Source of the DNA: an uncultured Neisseria sp.
Lineage (GTDB): Bacteria; Pseudomonadota; Gammaproteobacteria; Burkholderiales; Neisseriaceae
DNA: 15,503 nucleotides
Reading direction: 5' to 3'
Assembly: GCA_947097615.1 (NCBI GenBank)
Contig: CAMURX010000017.1
Coordinates: 1-15,503 of the forward strand
The notes under the pieces were generated by a model. The model was not told the origin of the DNA. It saw only the letters and a program-made list of their open reading frames with translations, and ran no database searches. Positions 5,768-13,988 of the stretch are shown one piece after another. Numbering within the stretch: position 1 is the stretch's first letter; every line of letters begins with the position of its first letter. Both the position numbers and the translations under genes were made by a program.

Positions 5768-7648
5768 ATGAACCGCCCATCCGCCGCCTTTGTTTTTTTG
5801 TTCGCGCTCGGCCTGCCCGCCGCCGCGTTTTCAGACGGCCTCTCCGATGCCGCAAAGCAGGAGAGGCCGTCTGAAAACGCAGCGGAGCAGAAGCCTTCGT
5901 TTGCCCAACGGATGAAAAACCGCCTCGGCCTGAACAAGAAAACGGAAGACGGGGCGGCGGCGCTGAAACCGAAGTTTCCCGTGACGGTGGAGGCCGCGCC
6001 TGCCGATGTGAAGGAAATGATTGAAACGCACCTGCCGCTGATTACGCAGCAGCAGGAAGAAGTGCTCGACGAAGAGCAGATGGAGTTTCTCGCCGAGGAA
6101 GCGCCCGAGCAGGTGCTGACGATGCTGAAAACCAAGGGTTATTTCAACGCGCGGGTGACAGTGTCGCGGCAGGGCGCGGGCTATCTGGTGAAGGTGGAGA
6201 GCGGGGCGCAGACGACGACGGGCAATGTCAGCGTTGCCATTCTCGGCGATGTGCTGCAAGACGAAAACCTCGGCGCATATTACCGTTCGGCTTTGGAAAA
6301 CTGGGCGCTGCCGGTGGGCAGCGTCTTCAACCAAGACGATTGGAGCAGCAGCAAAACCTCGGTGTTATCGGCCGTTCGCCGCAAGAAATACCCGTTGGCG
6401 GAATTTTCCTCCACCCGCGCCTTGGTCGACCCGGCTAAGCGCAGCGTCGATTTGTCGGTGGCGGTGGAAAGCGGCAAACCGGTTTACTTCGGCGATTTGG
6501 AAATCAGCGGCACCAAGCGTTATCCCGAAAGCGTGGTGCGCGGGCTGGCGCAGTTTGCCCCCGGTTCGCCCTATGATTTGGACAAGCTGCTCGACTACCA
6601 GCAGGCTTTGGAGCAGGACAGCCACTATTCGGGCGCGTCGGTGCAGGCCGATTTCGACAGGCTAGACGGCGACCGCGTACCGGTGAAAGTGACCGTGTCG
6701 GAAATGAAGCGGCAGAAGCTGGAACTGGGCGTGCGTTTCGATTCGGAATACGGCTTGGGCGGCTCGTTCGGCTACGACCACTACAACCTCTTCGGCCGCG
6801 GCTACACCGGCTCGGCGGTGGTCAATGCCGACCGCTACGAGCAAACCGTCGCCGCCGGTATCAGCCAGCCGCGCAACAGCCGGGGACGCTACTGGACCAG
6901 CTCCGTGTCCTACAACCGCAAAACCACGCAGAAACTCGAAACCGAAACCATCACCGCCGGCCTGTGGCGCGTGCGCGACCGCAACGGCATCGAATCGCGG
7001 CTGGGCATCGAATATGTCGAAGACAAATCGAAAATTCCCGACGCCAAAATCAACCTCGGCCGCTCCTTCGCCACCATGCTCACCGCCTCGTGGAAAAAAC
7101 AGAGCATCGAAACCCAGCTGCGCCCCGAAAACGGCTACTACCTCGACATCAAAGGCGGCACCACCCTCGGCAGCCTGATGTCTTCCTCGTCCATGCAGCG
7201 CATCGCCGGCGGCGCGGGCTACTACTTCACCCCCGAGAACAAAAAAATCGGCACCTTCGTCGCCCGCGGCCAAATCGGCTTCGTCAACGCCAGCGACAGC
7301 AGCGATACCCCCGCCGTACTGCGTTTCCGCACCGGCGGCGCCACCTCCGTGCGCGGTTACGAACTTGACAGCATCGGCCTGGCCGGCCCCTCCGGCTCTG
7401 TCCTGCCCGTCCGCGCCCTCGCCGTTGCCAGCGCCGAATACCAATACCCCATCAACAAAAGCTTCTCCGCCGCTCTGTTCCACGACATGGGCGACGCGGC
7501 GCACAGCTTCCAAGACATGAAACTCAAACACGGCACGGGCATCGGCGTGCGCTGGTTCAGCCCCGTCGCCCCCTTCTCCTTCGACATCGCCTACGGCCAC
7601 CAGGACAAAAAAATCCGCTGGCACATCAGCTTGGGAACCCGTTTCTAA
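5768..7648 (+). CDS. tamA: Translocation and assembly module protein TamA (Omp85 family)
   Basis: TamA is an outer-membrane Omp85 barrel that works with inner-membrane-anchored TamB in envelope biogenesis. The 626 residues begin with a signal peptide (h-region AAFVFLFALGLP) and a likely cleavage after Ala20. A charged linker follows, then POTRA-type repeats at about 55-255 (EQVLTMLKTKGYFNARVTV; VYFGDLEISGTKRYPESVVR). A 16-strand-type barrel fills the rest: the Omp85 loop-6 motif GGATSVRGYE near residue 528 and a terminal Phe. I chose ATG 5768; ATG 5708 in frame lies upstream of the predicted -10. No Shine-Dalgarno is visible. Codons about 20-38 contain a perfect 21-bp inverted repeat made of two uptake sequences. 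tamB starts at the very next base after the stop. Confidence 0.95.
   Translation: MNRPSAAFVFLFALGLPAAAFSDGLSDAAKQERPSENAAEQKPSFAQRMKNRLGLNKKTEDGAAALKPKFPVTVEAAPADVKEMIETHLPLITQQQEEVLDEEQMEFLAEEAPEQVLTMLKTKGYFNARVTVSRQGAGYLVKVESGAQTTTGNVSVAILGDVLQDENLGAYYRSALENWALPVGSVFNQDDWSSSKTSVLSAVRRKKYPLAEFSSTRALVDPAKRSVDLSVAVESGKPVYFGDLEISGTKRYPESVVRGLAQFAPGSPYDLDKLLDYQQALEQDSHYSGASVQADFDRLDGDRVPVKVTVSEMKRQKLELGVRFDSEYGLGGSFGYDHYNLFGRGYTGSAVVNADRYEQTVAAGISQPRNSRGRYWTSSVSYNRKTTQKLETETITAGLWRVRDRNGIESRLGIEYVEDKSKIPDAKINLGRSFATMLTASWKKQSIETQLRPENGYYLDIKGGTTLGSLMSSSSMQRIAGGAGYYFTPENKKIGTFVARGQIGFVNASDSSDTPAVLRFRTGGATSVRGYELDSIGLAGPSGSVLPVRALAVASAEYQYPINKSFSAALFHDMGDAAHSFQDMKLKHGTGIGVRWFSPVAPFSFDIAYGHQDKKIRWHISLGTRF
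5825..5880. repeat. Perfect 21-bp inverted repeat inside tamA
   Basis: Arms 5825-5845 and 5860-5880 are exact reverse complements with a 14-base loop; each contains a complete uptake sequence (5830-5841 and 5864-5875). It encodes AFSDGLSDAAKQERPSENA, at the mature N-terminus of TamA before the first POTRA domain. No T-run follows. Confidence 0.95.
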
Positions 7649-10600
7649 ATGACCGCGACACACGACAAGGCCGCCGAAAGGCCGTCTGAAAAAAACGAAA
7701 ACCCCACCCTCGGGCCGTCTGAAAACGAAGGCGGCGGCGCCAACGGCGAAAGGCCGTCTGAAAACCCGAAAAAGCCGAAAAAAAGCCTGCCGCGCCGCCT
7801 TATCAAAGCCCTGCTGTGGCTCCTCCTCATCCTCATTCTGACGCTGGCGGGTGCGCTCTACTGGCTCGCCGCCACCGAATCCGGCCTGCGCGCCGCCCTC
7901 TACCGCCTGCCCGAACTGGGCGGCGTGCATATCGGCAGCAAAACCCTCAAAGGCACGCTGTGGCACGGCTTCGAAGGCGACGGCTGGACAGTGCGGACGC
8001 CCTCCGCCGACATCGACATCAGCCGCCTCGCCTTCCAATGGCAGCCCAAGCAAATCTTTTCAGACGGCCTCCTGCACATCGAAAAGATAGACGCGGGCGA
8101 CATCCATATCCAAAGCAAACCCACGCCGCCCAAAGACAGCCCGCCCGCCAAACTGCCCGACAGCATAGACCTGCCGCTGGCCGTACAGATCGACAAACTC
8201 TCCGTCGGCAAAATCAGCAGCGGCAAAGCCCGCACTGTCTTCGTCACCCGCATCGACGTCGCTTACGCCTACAATCGCCGCAGCCACAAACTCACCGTCT
8301 CCCGCCTCGTCACCCCGTGGAGCGGCAACGACGGCACGCTGGAAATTCAGACGGCCTCCCCCTTCGCCCTCAAAGGCAGCTTTGGCGGCATAGCCGTGCT
8401 CGACGACATCGTCAGCGAAACACAGCTCAAACTGGCGGGCGACCTCAAACAAACCGCCCTCACTGCCCGCCTCGCCAGCGGCGACGTCAAACTGAACGCC
8501 GACGCCCTCGTCAGCCTGTTTGAAAACCGCCTCGACAAACAAATCGACCACGTCCTGATTAAAGGCAGCGGCATCGACCCCGCCGTCTTCGCCGAAGGCG
8601 CGCCCGAAGCCGACTTCGACTTCGACGCCACCATCATCCCCTCGCCGCAGGCCGGTCTCGCCCTCGAAGGCTCGATCGACCTCACCAACCGCGTCGCCGC
8701 CCCCGCCGAAAACAACGCCCTGCCGGTACGCACCGTCTTCGGCGACTTCACCGTCGGCAAAGACGGCGTTTTGTCCGTGCACGACGTCGAAGTCGGCCTG
8801 CTGCAAAAAGGCCGCATCCTCCTCGGTGGCAAAATGGACACCGACAAAAACACCCTCGCCTTAGAGGCCGTCTTAAAAGACGTCGCTACCGCCGACATCG
8901 CCGAAACCGCCTACCGCGACACCCTCAACGGCACGCTCTCCCTTAACGGCAGCTACCGCGAACCCGAAGCGGCTTGGGACATCCGCGCCGAACGCGCCCA
9001 AAGCACAGGCCGTCTGAAAATCGACACCGACACCAAACTCGGCCAGCGCACCCTCAACATCATCCGCGCTGCCGTCAGCCCCCGTGACGGCGGCAGCCTC
9101 GAAGCACGCGGCAAACTCGAACTCTTCAACAAACAAATACTTGCCGCTGATATTACCGCCGACCGCTTCAACCCCGCCAAACTCCATCCCGACCTGCCCG
9201 CAGGCGGCATCAACGGCCGCGCCGTCCTCAACGGCGAATTGGCCGACCTTGTCCTGAACGGCAAACTGACGCTCGGCAACAGCACCCTCTCCGGCGCCGT
9301 CCTCTCCGGCAGCGCCGACGTGCAGTATGAAAAACAGCACCTCAGCCGCGCCAAAGCCGACATCGTCCTCGGCCGCAACCGCCTCAAAGCCGACGGCAGC
9401 TTCGGCAAAGCAGGCGACCGCCTCAACCTCGACCTTGCCGCCCCCGAACTCGACAAATTCGGCTTCGGCCTCGGCGGCGCCCTCAACGCCAAAGGCTACA
9501 TCGCGGGCGACCCGAAAAAACTCGCTGCCGACCTCACCGGCAGCGTGCGCGGCCTGCGCGTGCAAAACGCCCTCAGCGTGCGCGAACTCGACTTCAAAGC
9601 CGCCGCCTCGCCCGATTACAGCCTGCCCCTCAACATCCAAGTACGCGGCCGCGACATCGTGGCGGGCGGCAAAGACGGCACGCGCATCGACACCGTCAAC
9701 GCCGCCGTCACCGGCACCGGCCTGCGCCACAACGTGCGCGCCGACGGCAGCATGGCGATGGGCGGCAAACACTACAAACTCGACCTCGAAGCCGACGGCG
9801 GCCTGAACAAAGACAACGTTTGGAAAGGCACGCTGGGCAGGCTCGATCTGTCGGGCGGCTTCAACCTCAAACTGCAAAACCGCCTTGCCCTCGAAGCGGG
9901 CGCGCAGCGCGTGGTGCTGGGCGCGGCGCAGTGGGCGGCGATGGGCGGCCGTCTGAACATGGAACGCTTCGTCTGGGACAAACAAAACGGCCTCACCAGC
10001 AAAGGCAGCGCCGCCAACCTCAATGTCGCCGAACTGCACAGCTTCTTCAAACCGCCCGTCGAACACAACCTCGTCCTCGCCGCCGACTGGGACTTGTCAT
10101 ACAGCCGCGACGCGCGCGGCTTCCTCAACGTGCGCCAGCAGTCGGGCGACATCGTCATCCCCTACCGCAAACAGGCGCTCGGCCTGACCGGCCTCGTTTT
10201 GCAAACCCGCCTGCAAAACGGCCGCATCGACAACCAAATCTCCGGCAAAACCCGCTACGGCGAACTCTCCGGCAGCGTCGGCATCAGCCAGCAGTTCGGC
10301 AGCTCCATCCTGCTCGCGCCCGTGTCCGGCAGCGTCAAACTCGACATCCCCGACCTGGCCGCGCTGAAAAACCTGATGCCCGTCGGCCAAAGCGTGAAAG
10401 GCAGACTGGCGGCCGCGGCCACCGTCGGCGGCCGCGTCGGCGAGCCGCAGCTGGGCGGCACGCTCGAGGGCAGCGGCCTTTACTACATCAACCGCGATCT
10501 GGGCGTCATTCTCGACAACGGCAGCCTGCGTTCGCGCTTCGTCGGCCGCGAATGGCAGATACAGGCGCTCAAATTCCAACGCGGCAGCGGCAGCGTCGCC

Positions 10601-11584
10601 CTGGCGGGCAGCGTCGGCTGGGGCGGCGGCATTCCCGTCGTCGATGCCTCGGCCGTGTTCGACAAATATGAAATCCTCGACAAACCGCGCCGCCGCCTCG
10701 CCGTCAGCGGCGACACCCGGCTGCGCTACACCGAGAAAAACGGCATCACCCTTACAGGCCGTCTGAAAGTGGACGAAGGCCGCTTCGGCATGCAGAAATC
10801 GGGCATGCCGACGCTGGACGACGACGTGGAAGTGATCGGCGAAGCGAAAAAAGAACCCTCCGCCGCCGTGCCCATCAGCATGGACATTGCCCTTGATCTC
10901 AACGACAAAGTCTATTTCAAAGGCGAAGGCGTCGACGTCACCCTCGGCGGCCAACTCAAACTCACCGCCAAGCCCAAGCAGGACGTGCAGGGTGTCGGCA
11001 CGATTAAAGTCGTCAAAGGCAAATACAAAGCCTACGGCCAGGATTTGAACATCACCAAAGGCACGGTGTCCTTCGTCGGCCCCTTGTCCGACCCCAACCT
11101 CAACATCCGCGCCGTACGCAACCTCTCGCCCGTCGACGCGGGTGTGGAAGTGGTCGGCAGCCTGAGCAGCCCGCGCGTCACCCTCGTTGCCAACGAGCCG
11201 ATGAGCGAAAAAGACAAGCTCTCCTGGCTCATCCTCAACCGCGCCAGCAGCGGCAGCGACGGCGACAACGCCGCCCTCTCCACCGCCGCCAGCGCCTTCC
11301 TTGCGGGCAAGCTCAACGACAAAATCGGCCTGGTCGACGATTTCGGCATGACCAGCCGCCGCAGCCGCAACGCGCAGACAGGCGAACTCAACCCCGCCGA
11401 GCAGGTGATCACCGTCGGCAAGCAGCTGACAAGCGAGCTGTATCTGGGCTACGAGTTCGGCCTCAACAGCGCCAGCCAGACGGTCAAACTCGTCTACCAG
11501 CTCACGCGCAGCATCCAGGCCATCGCCCGCGTCGGCTCGCAGTCCTCCGGCGGCGAAATCAAATACGTCGTCCGCTTCGACTGA
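7649..11584 (+). CDS. tamB: Translocation and assembly module subunit TamB (DUF490)
   Basis: TamB is a long periplasm-spanning beta-taco protein, anchored in the inner membrane, that partners TamA and helps move phospholipid and assemble the outer membrane (AsmA/VPS13-like). The product has 1311 residues; E. coli TamB has 1259. Residues 1-50 form a charged tail with three uptake sequences in frame (RPSE, GPSE, RPSE). One membrane helix follows at about 54-74 (ALLWLLLILILTLAGALYWL), then a signature ESGLRAALYRLPELGGVHIG. Next comes a long repetitive beta-rich region (LNGxLxL-like repeats). The conserved C-terminal domain runs from about 970 to the end, including NLSPVDAGVEVVGSLSSPRV, SEKDKLSWLILNRAS and a terminal VVRFD. 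Its ATG touches the tamA stop (TAAATG), so translation is probably coupled. Confidence 0.95.
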   Translation: MTATHDKAAERPSEKNENPTLGPSENEGGGANGERPSENPKKPKKSLPRRLIKALLWLLLILILTLAGALYWLAATESGLRAALYRLPELGGVHIGSKTLKGTLWHGFEGDGWTVRTPSADIDISRLAFQWQPKQIFSDGLLHIEKIDAGDIHIQSKPTPPKDSPPAKLPDSIDLPLAVQIDKLSVGKISSGKARTVFVTRIDVAYAYNRRSHKLTVSRLVTPWSGNDGTLEIQTASPFALKGSFGGIAVLDDIVSETQLKLAGDLKQTALTARLASGDVKLNADALVSLFENRLDKQIDHVLIKGSGIDPAVFAEGAPEADFDFDATIIPSPQAGLALEGSIDLTNRVAAPAENNALPVRTVFGDFTVGKDGVLSVHDVEVGLLQKGRILLGGKMDTDKNTLALEAVLKDVATADIAETAYRDTLNGTLSLNGSYREPEAAWDIRAERAQSTGRLKIDTDTKLGQRTLNIIRAAVSPRDGGSLEARGKLELFNKQILAADITADRFNPAKLHPDLPAGGINGRAVLNGELADLVLNGKLTLGNSTLSGAVLSGSADVQYEKQHLSRAKADIVLGRNRLKADGSFGKAGDRLNLDLAAPELDKFGFGLGGALNAKGYIAGDPKKLAADLTGSVRGLRVQNALSVRELDFKAAASPDYSLPLNIQVRGRDIVAGGKDGTRIDTVNAAVTGTGLRHNVRADGSMAMGGKHYKLDLEADGGLNKDNVWKGTLGRLDLSGGFNLKLQNRLALEAGAQRVVLGAAQWAAMGGRLNMERFVWDKQNGLTSKGSAANLNVAELHSFFKPPVEHNLVLAADWDLSYSRDARGFLNVRQQSGDIVIPYRKQALGLTGLVLQTRLQNGRIDNQISGKTRYGELSGSVGISQQFGSSILLAPVSGSVKLDIPDLAALKNLMPVGQSVKGRLAAAATVGGRVGEPQLGGTLEGSGLYYINRDLGVILDNGSLRSRFVGREWQIQALKFQRGSGSVALAGSVGWGGGIPVVDASAVFDKYEILDKPRRRLAVSGDTRLRYTEKNGITLTGRLKVDEGRFGMQKSGMPTLDDDVEVIGEAKKEPSAAVPISMDIALDLNDKVYFKGEGVDVTLGGQLKLTAKPKQDVQGVGTIKVVKGKYKAYGQDLNITKGTVSFVGPLSDPNLNIRAVRNLSPVDAGVEVVGSLSSPRVTLVANEPMSEKDKLSWLILNRASSGSDGDNAALSTAASAFLAGKLNDKIGLVDDFGMTSRRSRNAQTGELNPAEQVITVGKQLTSELYLGYEFGLNSASQTVKLVYQLTRSIQAIARVGSQSSGGEIKYVVRFD
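7679..7762 (+). repeat. Three in-frame uptake sequences encoding the TamB N-terminal tail
   Basis: AGGCCGTCTGAA at 7679-7690 and 7751-7762, and GGGCCGTCTGAA (one mismatch) at 7712-7723. All three are in the same orientation and frame, read Arg/Gly-Pro-Ser-Glu, and are followed by Lys/Asn. Spacings are 33 and 39 bases, both multiples of three. Confidence 0.93.
8059..10767. repeat. Dispersed uptake sequences within the tamB beta-repeat region
   Basis: Copies at 8059-8070 and 8346-8357 (minus orientation), 9007-9018 and 10756-10767 (plus), and a core-only copy at 9948-9957. They are translated as FSDGL, IQTAS, TGRLKID, TGRLKVD and GGRLNM respectively. The two TGRLK copies fall in beta-strand-like segments. 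Confidence 0.88.
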
Positions 11585-11588
11585 CGAA

Positions 11589-11645
11589 AGGCCGTCTGCA
11601 ACATACAAGGCCGTCTGAAAGCCCGTAGCGCTTTCAGACGGCCTT
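11589..11645 (+). terminator. First uptake-sequence hairpin after tamB
   Basis: A variant copy AGGCCGTCTGCA (11589-11600) is followed by a perfect pair, 11608-11619 and 11633-11644, whose stem extends with AGC/GCT to 16 bp around a 7-base loop. TTGGTGTTTT follows. It begins 23 bases after the tamB stop. Confidence 0.75.
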
Positions 11646-11696
11646 GGTGTTTTCTGCGTTTGCACCTGCCGCCTACCGCCGTTGCAAGCGGCGAAA

Positions 11697-11740
11697 AGGC
11701 CGTCTGAAAAACCGACGGCGGATTTCAGACGGCCTCAAAA
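11697..11740. terminator. Second uptake-sequence hairpin between tamB and pyrD
   Basis: Perfect arms 11697-11708 and 11724-11735, preceded by AAAA and followed by CAAAAAA. On the minus strand that flank gives a T-rich start, so it may serve either direction between the convergent genes. Confidence 0.6.
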
Positions 11741-11764
11741 AACGCGCCACCGTTGCAAACCGCA

Positions 11765-11796
11765 AAAAGGCCGTCTGAAAAGGTTTCAGACGGCCT
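11765..11796 (-). terminator. Third uptake-sequence hairpin, terminator for pyrD
   Basis: Perfect arms 11768-11779 and 11785-11796 with a tight 5-base loop, 16 bases after the pyrD stop. On the minus strand the stem is followed by TTTTTGCGG, a good intrinsic terminator for pyrD. No gene lies in 11585-11812. Confidence 0.8.
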
Positions 11797-11812
11797 CTGC
11801 GTTTTCTTCCGC

Positions 11813-12817
<1,005 letters not shown>

Positions 12818-12823
12818 GGTTGG

Positions 12824-12835
12824 AGGCCGTCTGAA
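12824..12835 (+). repeat. DNA uptake sequence in the pyrD leader
   Basis: A perfect copy ending 7 bases before the pyrD ATG on the minus strand, in the place where a Shine-Dalgarno would normally be. Confidence 0.9.
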
Positions 12836-12841
12836 AAGAAA

Positions 12842-12876
12842 AAAACGGGCGGATTCTACCCGAATCCGTCCGTTTT
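12842..12876 (-). terminator. Intrinsic terminator between the DUF924 gene and pyrD
   Basis: Fifteen-base arms 12842-12856 and 12862-12876 with one mismatch-type position and a 5-base loop. On the minus strand the stem ends in a run of seven T's, then CTTTTC. It lacks uptake sequences, unlike the other terminators here. It lies 20 bases after the DUF924 stop and overlaps the predicted pyrD -10. Confidence 0.8.
12853..12858 (-). promoter_or_regulatory. Predicted -10 of the pyrD promoter
   Basis: TAGAAT followed by CCGCCCG on the minus strand, 36 bases before the pyrD ATG. It matches the -10 plus GC-rich discriminator seen at tsaB, maf and tamA. It lies at the loop and the downstream arm of the terminator hairpin. 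No good -35. Confidence 0.45.
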
Positions 12877-12895
12877 ATCAGTTGTGCCGCCGTGT

Positions 12896-13438
12896 TTAAA
12901 AGCCGCGTCGGCCTTCGAGAAAGGCGATTTCGTCGGGCGTGCTTTCGCGTCCCAGCACGGCGTTGCGGTGCGGATAGCGGCCGAAGCGGCTGATGACGAG
13001 CTGGTGTTTGAGTTCGAAATCCAGCGGGTTGCCGGGGGCGTATTGTTTGAAGACGCCGACGGCATGGGCGTGCACTTCGGGGCTTTCGCTGTGCATGAAG
13101 GGCATGATGACAAACTGGCGCTCGTCGGGCGTCATCGAGGCGAAGCCGGGGCGGGTGATGGCTTCCTGCGCCAGGCACAGCGCGGCCAAGTCCTGCGCGA
13201 AAGCCTGCGGGCTGTTGCGGAAGAGGTTGCGCGAAAACTGGTCGAGAATGATGATTTCGGCCAGCCTGCCCTGCATGGTTTTGCGCCAGCCCGAAAGTTC
13301 GCCCGCCGCCGCCTGCCGCCACAGGGGGAAGAAGAGGAGGCGGATTTTTTCGTCGAATTCTTTGCTTTCGGCAAACCAGTAGGGGCGGCTTTCTTCGGAA
13401 AACCAGAAATCCAATACGGCTTGTGTGTCGATGGTCAT
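12896..13438 (-). CDS. DUF924 family protein
   Basis: A 180-residue soluble protein of the DUF924 family, which has a TPR-like helical fold and no established biochemical role. Family marks are the start VLDFWF at 8-13, the WF and FDEKIRLLF stretch, and GRLAEIIILDQFSRNLFRNS, which holds the hallmark LDQFSRN. EREF-like DERQFVIMPFMHSE, VFKQYAPG and a C-terminal FGRYPHRNAVLGRESTPDEI follow. Length is normal. ATG 13438 has AAGGAA upstream. It begins 54 bases after the fkbp stop on the same strand, so the two may be cotranscribed; no separate promoter is obvious. An intrinsic terminator follows. Family assignment is secure; function is unknown. Confidence 0.92.
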   Translation of the reverse strand: MTIDTQAVLDFWFSEESRPYWFAESKEFDEKIRLLFFPLWRQAAAGELSGWRKTMQGRLAEIIILDQFSRNLFRNSPQAFAQDLAALCLAQEAITRPGFASMTPDERQFVIMPFMHSESPEVHAHAVGVFKQYAPGNPLDFELKHQLVISRFGRYPHRNAVLGRESTPDEIAFLEGRRGF

Positions 13439-13481
13439 TGTGTCGTTCCTTTTTCTGTTCGGAAAATGCGGCTGCCGCCTG

Positions 13482-13493
13482 TTCGGACGGCCT
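13482..13493 (-). repeat. Degenerate uptake sequence at the end of fkbp
   Basis: AGGCCGTCCGAA on the minus strand (one mismatch). It overlaps the last base of the fkbp stop codon and lies in the gap before the DUF924 gene; there is no partner arm. Confidence 0.7.
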
Positions 13494-13816
13494 CAGTGTA
13501 CTTTCAACAGCTCTACTTCAAACACCAGCGTGGCGTTCGGCGGAATCACGCCGCCCGCGCCGCGTGCGCCGTAGCCCATTTCGGGCGGGATGGTGAGCTT
13601 GCGTTTGCCGCCTTCCTTCATGCCGGCGAAACCTTCGTCCCAGCCGCGGATAACCTGACCTGCGCCGAGTTTGAACTCGAAGGGCTGGCCGCGGTCGAGG
13701 CTGGAATCGAATTTGCTGCCGTCGGCGAGGCGGCCGGTGTAGTGGACGCTGATGCGGCGGCCTTTTTCGGCTTCGGTGCCGCTGCCGGTTTCGATGTCTT
13801 CGATGATGAGGCTCAT
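13493..13816 (-). CDS. FKBP-type peptidyl-prolyl cis-trans isomerase
   Basis: FKBP isomerases speed cis-trans rotation of X-Pro bonds during protein folding. The 107 residues are a single complete FKBP domain of the human FKBP12 size. They show [20 protein letters not shown] at 23-42, [21 protein letters not shown] at about 45-65 with the conserved VI-GWDEG pocket, then [16 protein letters not shown] and [14 protein letters not shown]. There is no signal peptide or membrane segment, so it should be cytoplasmic. ATG 13816 has a strong AAGGAG with good spacing. A predicted promoter lies about 80 bases upstream and the leader between them contains an inverted uptake-sequence pair. Closest known relatives are the small neisserial FKBP proteins. 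Confidence 0.95.
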   Translation of the reverse strand: MSLIIEDIETGSGTEAEKGRRISVHYTGRLADGSKFDSSLDRGQPFEFKLGAGQVIRGWDEGFAGMKEGGKRKLTIPPEMGYGARGAGGVIPPNATLVFEVELLKVH

Positions 13817-13848
13817 GATGTGCTCCTTTGTGTCGGTTGGGAAACGGA

Positions 13849-13886
13849 AGGCCGTCTGAAAAGGCGTGCGCCGTTGCAGACGGCAT
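13849..13886. repeat. Mixed-dialect uptake-sequence hairpin in the fkbp leader
   Basis: AGGCCGTCTGAA (13849-13860) opposes, on the minus strand, ATGCCGTCTGCA (13875-13886), which begins with the AT ends of the meningococcal dialect and has one core mismatch. The core arms GCCGTCTG/CAGACGGC still pair. It lies between the predicted promoter and ATG of fkbp, so it would be in the mRNA leader. Confidence 0.7.
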
Positions 13887-13896
13887 ATGCGGGCGC

Positions 13897-13902
13897 ATTG
13901 TA
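13897..13902 (-). promoter_or_regulatory. Predicted -10 of the fkbp promoter
   Basis: TACAAT followed by GCGCCCG on the minus strand, with a leader of about 75 bases to the fkbp ATG. Same pattern as the other promoters in the window; no clear -35. Confidence 0.5.
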
Positions 13903-13917
13903 GCAGGGTTTGGCGCG

Positions 13918-13951
13918 AGGCGTCTGAAACGGCTTTCAGACGGCCTTTTTT
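13918..13951 (+). terminator. Terminator-like hairpin of rightward polarity between uvrD and fkbp
   Basis: AGGCGTCTGAA (13918-13928, one base missing) pairs with TTCAGACGGCCT (13935-13946), followed by six T's. The T-run serves plus-strand transcription, but both neighbours are on the minus strand. For uvrD, only the A-run side precedes the hairpin, so it may still slow polymerase. Confidence 0.6.
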
Positions 13952-13976
13952 GTTTTCACTACCTTGAAGCCCCGCT

Positions 13977-13988
13977 TTCAGACGGCCT
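13977..13988 (-). repeat. DNA uptake sequence that forms the uvrD stop codon
   Basis: A perfect copy on the uvrD strand: GAG GCC GTC TGA ends the protein as Glu-Ala-Val-stop, with the TGA being bases 8-10 of the uptake sequence. Confidence 0.92.

Noticed and set aside
7679..7762. CRISPR-like or tandem-repeat array in tamB and at 11589-11796
   Set aside because: The repeated units are 12-base uptake sequences with irregular, unrelated spacers; no cas genes are nearby.
11585..11812. Small gene or regulatory RNA between tamB and pyrD
   Set aside because: No start with a Shine-Dalgarno or sensible frame; the stretch is explained by hairpins between convergent genes.
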